From Hericium rajendrae (Eukaryota; Basidiomycota; Agaricomycetes; Russulales; Hericiaceae): 64,000 nt of DNA. This document shows positions 47,431 through 57,200 of the stretch, piece by piece. The stretch spans positions 1,922,001-1,986,000 of the forward strand of contig CM065881.1 in the NCBI GenBank assembly GCA_033439255.1. The letters run 5' to 3'. The position numbers and the translations under genes were made by a program. Under the pieces are notes generated by a model that worked only from the letters and a program-made list of their open reading frames with translations, was not told the DNA's origin and made no database searches. How positions within the stretch are numbered: the first letter of the stretch is position 1; each line of letters begins with the position of its first letter.

Positions 47431-49430
47431 TTTGTAATGAAATTGTTTGAGTAATATAATTTATCCAATTTTCAATGTTTGTGACTGTAAGACATCAGAC
47501 TATTGAATCTATAATATATTTATTTTATATGCTATTTTAGCATATTTGATAGAAGTAATATAGAGTAGATAGAAATCTTACTAGCTAGATATAACATAAT
47601 GATAGAGATATATTATATAGTTAATATAGCTTCTATAGTTATCTTATACTAGAATAACTATGACAGCTATGATAGCTTATGCCCTATGCTATGGTAGCTA
47701 TGGTAGCTATGGTAGCTATGGTAGCTTATGCCTCATGCTATGACAGCTATGACAAGCTATGATAGCTTTGCATAGTTTACTTGACTGCTATGTATAAAAG
47801 AGGACAGCTATGGACCTAGGAAAGCTATGTAGCTAATATAGTGTTATATACCAGTAACATATTTCTCAGATGTTGACCTTGAGGTAGCTATAGATTTTAT
47901 AGAGATTTATAATCAATCTGACAAGTGAGACTTTACATCATTTATGCACTGTTTCTAAATATAACTAACAATGAAAAAGGAATCGTATTGCTGTGCGAAG
48001 CATCGGCCCTCTTTCACCAAGTAAGATAGTTTGTAGGGTTCCTGATGCATTAGATAAAAGTTTGATAAGATATAATTGCAAGTACTAACCATTATACCTG
48101 GACGTATGCCATACTCATACCATAGTTGTTGATTAGTCTTGGACCTCATTAATTCACATGTATCCTCATGACTTCTTGGATCATGATCAGGATCATCATC
48201 AAGTCACTTTGATCTGCATTTACATGTGAAACACCAGTTTTTAACAATAGCAGACAAATCAACTTGCTCAAGATAATCTCCAATATAAGGACCAAGACCA
48301 TAAATAACACGATGCAAGTGCCCATCAGAACAGCGAAGAACTTGTGGTGTAGTTATCTCAGGTCACAAATATCTTAAAATTGCTTTCAAAGATTCATACA
48401 AAAGGTGTTTTTTAAATCTGCGAAATATAACACTTCGTTTACTATTGCGATCTGCTCTTGCAACAGAAAGAAAGCCCATCACAGTCAAAGCATCACGATG
48501 AGCATGCCAAACATTATTATGCACATTGCCTATTGATGCATAAAGTGGATAATATTCATTGTTGCCTGTGCCAACTGAAACTGTAGTCTTATCACTTCCC
48601 ATAACAAGGGGAACAAACATGGCACCATGAGTTTTGGGATCTTCAGCAATTTTATCAGCCTGATGCCATGCCCAGTTTCCTGACATAAAGTCAGTCCAGC
48701 ATCTCTTGTTATTTTTAAACTGGCGTTTTGGAGCATAGTCAATTTCACCCTTAAAGTCAGGGTTGCTCAGTTGATTCTTTATTATTGTACGTGGATCTCG
48801 ATACCACACTTCATATGTAGCCAACATCCATTTAGGAGGCTTTTTCTTGAGAATCTTTCCCGTATAGTTTACTGTAAAACGATACCATGGTGCATCTCCC
48901 AAAGTAATGAAATCAAGAACACCATGTAAATCTTTCTGATTTGCAAAAGGAGGCTCTCCATCATGTGTAGCAGCCCACAAGTCCATGAGATCATTATGAT
49001 TATCCTCAGAGATCTGAACTCGGCGGAATAGTAAATCAGCAACTTGAAACTCAACTCAATTTCGAAATGGAGACCAATCATTTTTATCTTTGGACAAAGG
49101 AAGACCACATGGCTCTGCATCTGAAGCAATATAATTTCCATTTTCATCACAAGGTCTGCCATCAAGAATGGGATGTGTCTCAGTGTGCAATTGATCATCA
49201 TCATGATTATTTTCAGCCATATCAATATCAGAGTCAGAGTCATCATGTTGTGCATCAAAGAGAGACGGAAATGTTGGAGGTGGTGATGGTGCTCAAGAGT
49301 GAGAGGCAAAGGGATGAATAGCATCTATATGTTGTCGGAGACCTCAAGGTGTCCTGAACCCTCGGTGACAAGCATTAGAAGTTGGCATTGGACATGCAAT
49401 TGCCCATGGACGGTGAACACTTCGAGCCAT

Positions 49431-49777
49431 AGCAACAGAGCCAACTCAGAGAGACACCAGGCCAAAGACAAGAAGAATGCACAAGACAGAGTCAAGCACA
49501 ATAGCACAGAAGTGTGCCTATGAATAAAATCTGGATCTGAACAGCCAAGAGAATTATGCGAAAGGCAAGGCTTTTATTGTGAGGGACTTATAGCTGCTTC
49601 GTGCAATGGATAACAAATGAGGAAATCTCACGCAAGTCGTGAGCCTGTCGGCAGAGTCTAGAGTCTAGAGTCCTGTCGGCAGAGTCCTGTCGATCACGGC
49701 AAGGTCACTCTCAGCAAGCACTCTCTCTTTGCACTACTGCCAGCTCACAACAACCTATATCTCCTCTTCCAGTTAGC
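49431..49777. promoter_or_regulatory. Divergent intergenic region of Plavaka B
   Basis: A 347-bp gap separates the divergent starts of the transposase and gene 2. It contains a short direct repeat (AGAGTCTAGAGTCTAGAGTC at about 49655 and GGCAGAGTCCTGTCG nearby). No definite TATA box was found. Confidence 0.45.
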
Positions 49778-50744
49778 ATGCCTCCACAGTCTCGAAAGCA
49801 AAATCGGGACCCTCACCAGTTCCCTGTTATTGTTCCTACTGCCTCAGATGGCAAAGATCTGGACAAGATGCCACATAAGCAGCACCGATCTGAGCTCGAG
49901 CTGCTTGCAGAGGATGCCGTACGCAATGGTAATGTCCGCGAGTCAAGACGTCAGGGCACGGGCATGCGAACACGGAGCGGAACAGCCACAACAAGGCCCC
50001 AAGTCATCATCACCATGCATCGTAAACAAGGCACGCGACGTGCACAACGTGGTGGACAAGGCGCCCAACATGCACAGCGTCACAATGTCCCACGAGGTGC
50101 CAATGGACAGAAGGACAGAGAATATGGTGGGAGGAGCCACGCGAGGAGGCCATGGATGATCGGGAAGTGGAAATAGAGAGTCATGAGTAAGCTTAGCTTG
50201 ATTTGAGGGACTGCGACTTACCTGAAAACCTAGAAGAGAAATTGAGAAAGACTCGAGATGGTAGTGAGACCGAGACTGATGATGGCACCGAGCCCGTGCC
50301 AGTCGTCCATCAGGCTGTACGAGAGGAGGAAGAGGAATCGTCGCAGACTGGCAACGATGAAGCAGATGGTTATCGTCCTGAATACGATGCGGATATTGTC
50401 GCGATAGATAAGGGGATTGCAAGGCTGGAGAGCCTTGGGCGCGAAATTAGTGACAAGTTCCTGGAAATGGATGGGGAGTATGGTGAGTATGGTGGGGGAC
50501 AAGGCAAGTATGATGAAGACTTGGGAGATGGTCAGTGCTCCAAGTCTGTTCAAGTTGAGTGTTACTTACTTTGATCTGCACAGATATCAGCCAGTTCGGA
50601 GATCCAAACATCCGCGAGCCGTCTGAGCTGGATGAAGACAAGTTCAGCCAAGACGAAGATAGCGACGTCGATATGGGAGATGTCGAGGAAGATGAGCAAG
50701 AGTCTCGCGTGAAGGGTAAGGGAAAGAAAGTTTGCTTTGAGCAG

Positions 50745-51145
50745 CATCAGGAACCTTCAAAACTTTCTGTTTGACCTGCGAGGCATCTGACAGTGTCTGC
50801 ATGACCTGCAGCAGTTGCATCAGACACATCAGATACTCTCAGACAACATCAGCTACTCTCAGCTAGCTGCAGAATATTTGACCTTAAGATTCAAAAAAGT
50901 ATCAATGCAGAATGCTCACAGACTGATCAGAACTGCTCAGATTTATGTAAATTTTAGATATTGAAAACTTTGTTGCATCTAATGATTAGAGTTGGATGAT
51001 TACTATATCTGCCAATAGTTATTGACTTCAAAATATAAAATCTCTGATCAAAAATTGACCTCTAATTAGAGCCTGCAGCTGGATCAGGTCTTGCAGTTGA
51101 TCAGACTCTGCAGGATCCATCAGAAAGTTTTGAAGGTTCCTGATG
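50745..51145. mobile_element. CATCAG-type MITE, 401 bp (copy 2)
   Basis: It has the same length as 11535-11935, very similar sequence and TIRs CATCAGGAACCTTCAAAAC. The AG duplication flanks it. It is inserted in an acidic exon of gene 2 of element B, and the reading frame on either side would be continuous without it. Confidence 0.93.
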
Positions 51146-51779
51146 AGCCTCAAGGTCAAGGCGTGCTCAACTCGAATCGGAAATTTTCTCATCAGTAAGT
51201 ACAGTAGACGCTCTATTTCCCAACTTGGACAACTCACTGACTACACCCATGCTTATCTGCCTTCCTCGCACACACTATCCTACCTGCAGAGCTGGATTAC
51301 GATCCAATTGGCACGAGACTATGCACTCACAAGATACGAACGGGCGTGGTTCCAAAAACAGCAAGTCTTCGGCTCCTCCTCATGATCAACCACAACCAGA
51401 GAAGAGTGATGATGATGACGAGGTACTTGAGAGCTGGGAGTTTGAGGACCAAAGAGCGAAGTTTCGCTGCTCAGATCAGGTGTGTGGTATATAATTCTAC
51501 TTGAGTCAACATGCTAAGATTGGTGATCTGTAGGTGAAGATCACATTCGACACCCATCCCTCTGCATATGACAAAGCATGTGCAGATGACGACTACCTCG
51601 ACCGTTCACCCAGCCCCCATGATTTGACTCATCTGCTCGACCTCACACTTCCCGAAGATGATGACTTGCAGCAACAACTGGAACGAGCCTGGGAGATTGA
51701 AAAAGGCTTGTTAGTTGAGGATGGGGACGAATTGGAGGACCCGAGCCAGGTGAGTCCGTATCTTTGAGTCATTTTGTAT

Positions 51780-53140
51780 GATATTTGAACCAGTTTCCAG
51801 CCCAGCAAGAATGAGAACGAGTCCCAGCGCACTCATTCTTGTGGTCAACCCCGGTATAAGGCCACAAACAACGAGAACGAGCTGCAAGAGGCTCGTTCTC
51901 GTGTCCATCATTCATCTTCCCATCACCAGCCCCAGCCCCAGCCCAGCAACGAGAACGAGCCCAGTGCGGCTCGTTCTCGTGCTCTGTCTTCCTCTATGCA
52001 TCAGAAACCACGTAGCACGCCCCGTACCAACGAGAATGAAGCTCGGGTACGTTGCTGCACTTTTTTTCTTTCTTTCTTTCTTTCTTGGCTAACTCTGTTT
52101 GCAGCCTCGTTTCGACGAGAACGAGTCCATCGGGCAGAAACCATGTAGCGCACCCCATACCAACGAGGATGAAGCTCGGGTACGTTGCTGTGCTTTTTTT
52201 TCTTTCTTTCGTTCTTGGCTAACTCTATTTGCAGCCTTGTTTCGATGAGAACAAGTCCATCGGGACTCGTTCTTGTGCTCTGCCCTCACATACACACAGC
52301 CAGAGCCATGAGGCTGAGAATGAGCTTCAAGATGCTCGTTCTCATGTGCCGCTTGCTTCCTTGCACCAGCACACTCGAACGCAGAGCAGCATTGATGAGA
52401 ACGGACCTCAGGTTCGTTCTCATCATTTCATATGCTCTTATCTACTAACTCACTATGTCTGCAGCCTCCTTTCAATGAGAACGAGCCCACTGGGGCTCAT
52501 TCTCATGCTCCACTTTCTACCTCATGCGCACATGGCCGGACTCAGGCCAACAACACCGAGAATGAGCCAGCAAATGCTCGTTCTCATGCACCGCCTGCTT
52601 TCTCGTGCCAGCACACTCAAACACAGAGCAGCGTCGATGAGAACGGACCTCAGGTTTGTTCTCGTCATTTCTTATGTCTCTATCCTAGCTAATCAATTTG
52701 CAGCCCCATTTCGACGAGAATGAGCCCATCGGGGCTTGTTCTCATGCTCCACTTTCTACTTCATGCGCACGTGGCCAGACTCAGGCCAACAACACCAAGA
52801 ATGAGCCAGCAAATGCTCGTTCTCGTGTGCCGTCTGCCTCCTCTCGCCAGTGTGCCTGAACACAGAGTCATGTCGATGAGAACGAACCTCAGGTTCATTC
52901 TCGCCATTTCTTATGCTTTTATCTACTGACTTACTTGTCTGCAGCTTCATCCTGATGAGAACGAGCCCACTGGGGCCCGTTCTCATGCTCCACCCTCACG
53001 CACATATGGCCAAATCCACCACACCAAGAACGAGCTACAAGATGCTCATTCTCATGTGCCATCTTCCTCCTCATACCAGCAATCCCGCATGTAGCCCCGT
53101 TTGGATGACAACGAGCCTCAACAGGCTCGTTCTCATGCTT
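51780..53140 (+). repeat. Repeat exons with GAGAACGAG...CTCGTTCTC palindromes (copy B)
   Basis: Palindromic cores recur at about 51810, 51868, 51950, 52315, 52485, 52558, 52720, 52797, 52960, 53026 and 53109. From about 52090 the unit is an exon plus intron, with intron starts such as GTTCGTTCTCATCATTTC repeated (52412, 52653 and 52893). The unit length there is about 240 bp. Copy A instead has its units tandem within one exon. Confidence 0.8.
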
Positions 53141-54539
53141 CTCACTCTTCGCAGCAACAAGGATCCTGGCGCACAGTCTCAGCTCCCCAGACAACACCTG
53201 CGCACGATTTGGGGGCTGGCCAGCATTCAGTTTCAGCTTCAAACAAAGTCCATACAGTGGTATGTAGTCTTATATCTACTTATGTGCCAATGCTAACTCT
53301 ATGTTTGTATCTGCAGCCAGTGACACCTGCACCACTCTCTCGAACATCTTCATCACAACAGGTATGTTTAGATCTTTATTTTTTTGTGAATAATAATATT
53401 CATATCTTCTGTTAGAATCCCCACACACCTTGTCCTCGTCGCAATGGCGAGGATGAAGATGACACTGATACTGAGATGCTAGGCCCACAACATAGCAAGA
53501 CCAAGAAGCCGAGCAATGCTGATTTGCCTCCGAACATGCTACAACAGTGGCAAGATGTATTTGTACCTATGTTCCGGGACTTTATGGGTACGCGCGCAGA
53601 CCCATGGGACACCCAGGGGCTTCTTGAGCCTATCCAGAACCTCTGGGATATGGTTTTTCCCACTGTCCCTCATAAGTTCAAGGACAAGGACGACATGGTC
53701 TATCTTTTGGTGAGTTCTTCTGCACTGTATATGCACTAACTAACTCACATGTTTCTGGCTTTAGTTGATGCAGCGGCTTTACGAATGGTGCTGTGGCTTT
53801 GCTTATGCAGCCATTGATGCTATCGCCAATCACTTCTGGAGTGTAGGATCAGGTGTCGACAATGACCTTGACCTTGATGCAAAGGAAGACTATGCTGTAA
53901 ACATGCTTGGGATTCAAGATGCTGGTGATGGTGCAACCCTCCCGTTTATCTTTCGTACATCATACAAGAATGCTGATGAACATACGGTAAGACTTTTGCA
54001 TGTCATATTTTACATACTAAGATATTCTTGATAGGTATATCAAGATGCCTTCATGTCTCGGGTCATCTTGCAGACCCTCACTGTTGCACACTTGCAGAGT
54101 GTGTCGGAGATGCCAGAGAACTCTCAGTGGCTTGAATGGCCAGTTGGTGCATTAGCACTAGCTACTACTGCGGTATATCTCTTCTTCTTTTTGTTTTACT
54201 TATCTGAGTTGTGTGTTAGATTGAGCATGCTTGGACCCGATGGTTGCATCCTGACCCCAATGTGCCTGATCCTCAATTGGAGGCAAGGATCAAGAGCCGA
54301 TTCTCTTACAGCATCTGGGGTGACGTTACTGATGACTATGCAGAAGTTATTGCTAACTTCACTGATGACAAGTGGGATGTCATTGTGAAGGCAGTTGAGG
54401 GATTGCTTCAGCCAAGACAAAAGGTGACTAATGCTCCTGGCAAGTTAGCCATATCTGCTCGTTGTCGTGGTCTCAAGGCTTTGGCCAACAATTAGAGTTG
54501 GTTTGCTACATTGATTGGTGGTTGGTAACTTGATGCTTG

Positions 54540-55236
54540 GATATCTTCTCATTGTACTCCTAATCTTGATCTCCACTCAGTTTTTCTTTTTCTTTTAGAT
54601 CTCTTTTGGTCTGATTTTAACCTCCACTCAGTTCTGATTTTTCTTCTAGATCATTTTAATATCTTCTCAAGTATCTCTTTCTTCTTTACTTCTAGAATTC
54701 TTTAATGCTTTCTGACCTTGCCTTTCTAACTTTGCTTTCATGCTTTTCATCTGAGTATGCCTATCTGATTGATTTATATCATTCACTACATAATACAAAG
54801 CTGCATTTTGTAATTTTGGTGTGATTCTGATCTAAGTCTGAATTCTGATCTGAGCAAGATTTCTGATCTGACTCTAAATTCTGATCTGACTTAAAACTCT
54901 GATCTGACTAGGGTTTCTGATCTGACTAAGATTTCTGATCTACTAAGGTTTCTGATCTGATTGAGGTTTCTAATCTGACTGAAATTTCTGATCTGACCAA
55001 AATTTCTGATCTGAGATCAATCTGACTAATCTGACCTCAGAAACAAATCTGAAAGCAGAATATTTTCTGATTGACAGATTGTTATCTGGTTGACAGATTG
55101 CCTTTCTGATTTCAGAAGTTACTTCTGATTTCAGAATTATTTCTGACTTTCTGAATGTCTGATATCAGAAATGTTCTGATTTCAGACAAGTCAGACAAAG
55201 TTCAGATGCATCAGAAAGTTGTAAGGGTTCCTGATG
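54540..55236. repeat. Right subterminal region of Plavaka B
   Basis: TTCTGATCTGACT-type words repeat through 54820-55030, then TCTGA/TCAGA words lead to the right TIR. It is the mirror of 21440-21960 in element A. No gene. Confidence 0.85.
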
Positions 55237-55454
55237 GCCATAGCACACCTTGCTAATCATGACAGCCCTATGTATATCAGACTACAGGCTATGGAGGCTA
55301 TGATAATCCTATGAATGTCACACTGTCTGCTATGTAGGCTATGATAGCTCTAATAGCTCTAATAGCTTGACAATCAAATGTCATAGACTTCATAGGTCAC
55401 TGATAGGACACATAATGTAATCTGCAGCTATACAGAAAATAGATTTCTCAGATG

Positions 55455-56966
55455 TGGGGCACACAAGTCGAGCTTTGTTGCCATGACAATGGGACTCGTT
55501 CATGTCATTGTCGTTGTCGAGCAAGTGGAAGTGGAGGGAGCTGGTAGGCCTGGGGTATTGTACGTGTCAAGTGGGGTCATATATGCCATGTGGGGTGGGC
55601 CCAAAGAATGAGAAAGAAAAGGAAACGAGTATCATTTGTGCAAAGCATGAGCGATACTCATTTTGTTAGCACAATACAATGGATAAAAGATAAGTATATC
55701 TGCTTACCTGGAGGCCCTCAGCCTAATGCTTCACCCTCCCAAATGCAAGGCGACGCGGAGTGTCAAACAAGGAGAGAGGGAGACAAGGAGATGAGAGAAG
55801 GAGGGTTGGAGGAAAGAGTAAGTAAAGGGAGAAACTGTTAAGTCGCACGTTCAGCCACAGCACTCGACTTGCACGGCTGAACTTCCTTGAGTACAACAAA
55901 TTGAATAAAATGCTTTTAAATCTGAAAAAAAAAAAAGGAGGACCACTATCAAACGTACATATAATTTGATTGAATGGGAAGTACTTCTACCTAGGATACT
56001 GTAAGCTACTGAGCAGCAAAAACAGCTTACTGAAATCTAGCACTTAGCCTCTGTCATGGTGCCTAGCAATATGCGACCCAAGTCAGACCAATGCTCAGCA
56101 GCTACATTTTGGGCCCCACTGGCAACATCTATATAAGACCAGTACAACGTGTGTCCTCTCTCTCTCTCTTTAACCTCCCACCATCTCCTGCTTTTGCAGC
56201 CATTACTCACTCTTTACATTTGTTCTCTAAGCCTCTGAGGTAAAGTCTCTTATGTTTTTTATGTTTCTTACTCTAATGTTTTTATCTTTCTAGTTAATTT
56301 GCACTTTTTTTTGTACTTATAGCAAGACTTGTAAGGTAAGTTATATTATCTTTGTTATGTTTTTTTAGTCTGATGTTTTTATATTTGTAGTTTATTTTCA
56401 CTTTTTGTAATCTTGGTAAGTTTGTGATCTTATTTTATCTTTTGATCTTTATCTTATGTTTTGATTATTTCTTTATTATAGATTTATATTAGATATTAAT
56501 ATAGTTGCTTATTAATTAGATAGTATAGTTTGTATTATTGTTATAATATCTAATAAAATTTTTATTGATCTATTCTTTCTATTGATTGTTGTGCTTAAAT
56601 ATTAAGTCTAATTTATTTATGAAATTGTATAATAAATCAGATGCAGTATAGTATAGAAAGTGAACATAGCTTTGATAGTCACACATAATGTAAATAGTAT
56701 ACATATAGTTCATAACATGTATAGTATATATATAATATATAGTGAGCATAGCTCATATAGCTATCTAATACTATGGTACCTATGTTTTGTAGTAAGATAG
56801 CTATGATAGCTATGATAGCTCTACATAGCTGTCCTATCTGGCTCTATAGCTCTATATAGATGATCTTCAAGTTATATAGCACTATAAAGAAAAGAGGACT
56901 GCTATCAGGCTATTAAAGCTATGTAGGCAATATAGTCATATATAGCTCTAACAGATTTCTCAGATG
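55455..56966. mobile_element. Right part of element D (CATCTG family)
   Basis: It ends ATTTCTCAGATG at 56966. It contains a TATA-like CTATATAAG near 56130, the splice-like module series (56240-56430), AT-rich DNA and AGCTAT-rich subterminal sequence (56750-56950). Element C is inserted at its left side. It lies inside a TGTTAAGAAC-family LTR element remnant, as comparison of 56967 onward with 6725 onward shows. It has no transposase. Confidence 0.75.
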
Positions 56967-57200
56967 CACCTCCATGATGTCGATGAGGGCATCGACAAGC
57001 TGAAGGAATGTTGCATGTACTGGTCAGACCAATTATGGGCAATGGGCTGGCAGGAACTCCTGTGTCTCTCCAAAGAGTGGATCTGGACAGACCAGCACAC
57101 CTGAGCAGATGAGAAAGATGATCTGCATCATCCAAGCTGGGGCCTTCCTGACTGAGATTACTAGAACATGTCAGGTTGATGTGTTATAGAAAGGGGGTGG
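56967..57200 (+). pseudogene. 3' internal remnant of a second TGTTAAGAAC-LTR retroelement
   Basis: It aligns with about 6725-6941 and ends in the same polypurine tract (GAAAGGGGGTGG). Element D interrupts it on the left, and the rest of the element is not present. Broken fossil. Confidence 0.65.

Larger units (their letters stand above)
42085..47872. mobile_element. Element C2, CATCTG family (inverted relative to C)
   Basis: It begins CATCTGAGAAATTTG and ends ATATTTCTCAGATG and is flanked by TT (42083-42084, 47873-47874); removal restores the AAGATCTTGACC motif of the F module. Native length is about 2.81 kb once the nested LTR element is removed. It contains the GC-rich TGCATG region (left), a TATA box TATATAAGG near 46970 and the splice-like module series (47150-47420). 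AGCTAT-rich subterminal DNA spans 47560-47860. Confidence 0.88.
40028..48022 (+). repeat. Repeat family F, copy F3 (split by element C2)
   Basis: It starts TACGATTCCTTAGAATCG, with a tRNA-like head at about 40100-40190, head modules to 40650, a CCATGGT palindrome (about 40650-40740), a decayed small-ORF region (about 40970-41220, minus) and five tail modules (41301, 41460, 41617, 41775 and 41935). C2 interrupts an AAGATCTTGACC motif at 42084. The unit resumes at 47875 and ends near the GAGGGCC-type motif reversed at about 48010. Confidence 0.65.
39835..48047. mobile_element. Element E: short CATCAG-type element expanded by nested F3 and C2
   Basis: TIRs CATCAGAAACTCTAC (left) and CATCAGGAACCCTAC (reversed, right) are flanked by CA on both sides (39833-39834, 48048-48049). 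Native sequence is only about 220 bp (39835-40027 plus about 48023-48047); the rest is F3, inserted within it. E lies in the intron of the element B transposase, as shown by the uninterrupted intron of copy A at 28483-28535. Confidence 0.85.
38092..49430 (-). pseudogene. Plavaka transposase (copy B), interrupted and decayed
   Basis: This has the same domain order as copy A: N-terminal finger at 49430-49330, core blocks YEVWYRDPRT and DFMSGNWAWHQADKIA (48363-48986), the ADIHELLSPDLLHQIIKG block (39760) and the C-terminus FSDHHANEIAF at 38092. At least five in-frame stops are present (near 49350, 49290, 49055, 48363 and 48208). Most match TGG-to-TGA or CGA-to-TGA changes against copy A. A 211-bp MITE (39202-39412) is in an exon, and element E (39835-48047) sits in the position of the intron of copy A. 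It cannot be functional. Confidence 0.9.
49778..54495 (+). pseudogene. Plavaka element gene 2 (copy B), unknown protein with duplicated repeat exons
   Basis: The unrecognised product is homologous to 22264-26754. The start at 49778 (MPPQSRK) fits copy A. After acidic exons (DGEYGEYGGG, then DEDSDVDMGDVEEDE), a repeat region (51780-53140) consists of successive exons beginning P-x-F-DENEP, separated by phase-0 introns of about 50-65 bp. The conserved C-terminal domain follows: FRDFMGTRADPWDTQ (53570), YEWCCGFAYAAIDA (53770), DGATLPFIF, FMSRVILQT, WGDVTDDYAEVIANF, ending KALANN. It is damaged by the 401-bp MITE at 50745, a frame change in the first exon (between about 49940 and 50140) and stops near 52858 and 53090. 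The C-terminal half is well preserved. Nuclear role is inferred from the basic and acidic composition only. Confidence 0.75.
36895..55236. mobile_element. Plavaka DNA transposon, element B (inverted relative to A)
   Basis: The 34-bp TIRs (CATCAGAAACCC at left, CATCAGGAACCC reversed at right) differ at one base and are flanked by GC on both sides (36893-36894, 55237-55238). The empty site is visible in copy C2 (reverse complement near 42290-42326), confirming the 2-bp duplication. Order from left: subterminal repeats, transposase (minus), divergent gap, gene 2 (plus), subterminal repeats. Nested insertions are a 211-bp MITE, element E and a 401-bp MITE. Both genes are damaged. Confidence 0.92.
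19280..55454. mobile_element. Element C, CATCTG-family DNA element (2.86 kb native) hosting Plavaka elements A and B
   Basis: It begins CATCTGAGAAAT and ends ATTTCTCAGATG and is flanked by the 2-bp duplication TG (19278-19279, 55455-55456). Removing nested A and B leaves about 2,863 bp, close to the about 2,810 bp of copy C2. The left arm (19280-19580) is rich in AGCTAT/ATAGCT subterminal words. A minus-strand TATA-like TATATAAGG lies near 20150, and a GC-rich, TGCATG-rich region spans 20590-21328 and 36297-36780. No transposase is seen, so it is non-autonomous. Confidence 0.85.

Noticed and set aside
21329-55236. A TET/JBP oxygenase gene within the Plavaka/KDZ-type elements
   Set aside because: Such genes are known companions of related fungal transposons, but no HxD...H oxygenase signature was seen in gene 2 or elsewhere in A or B.
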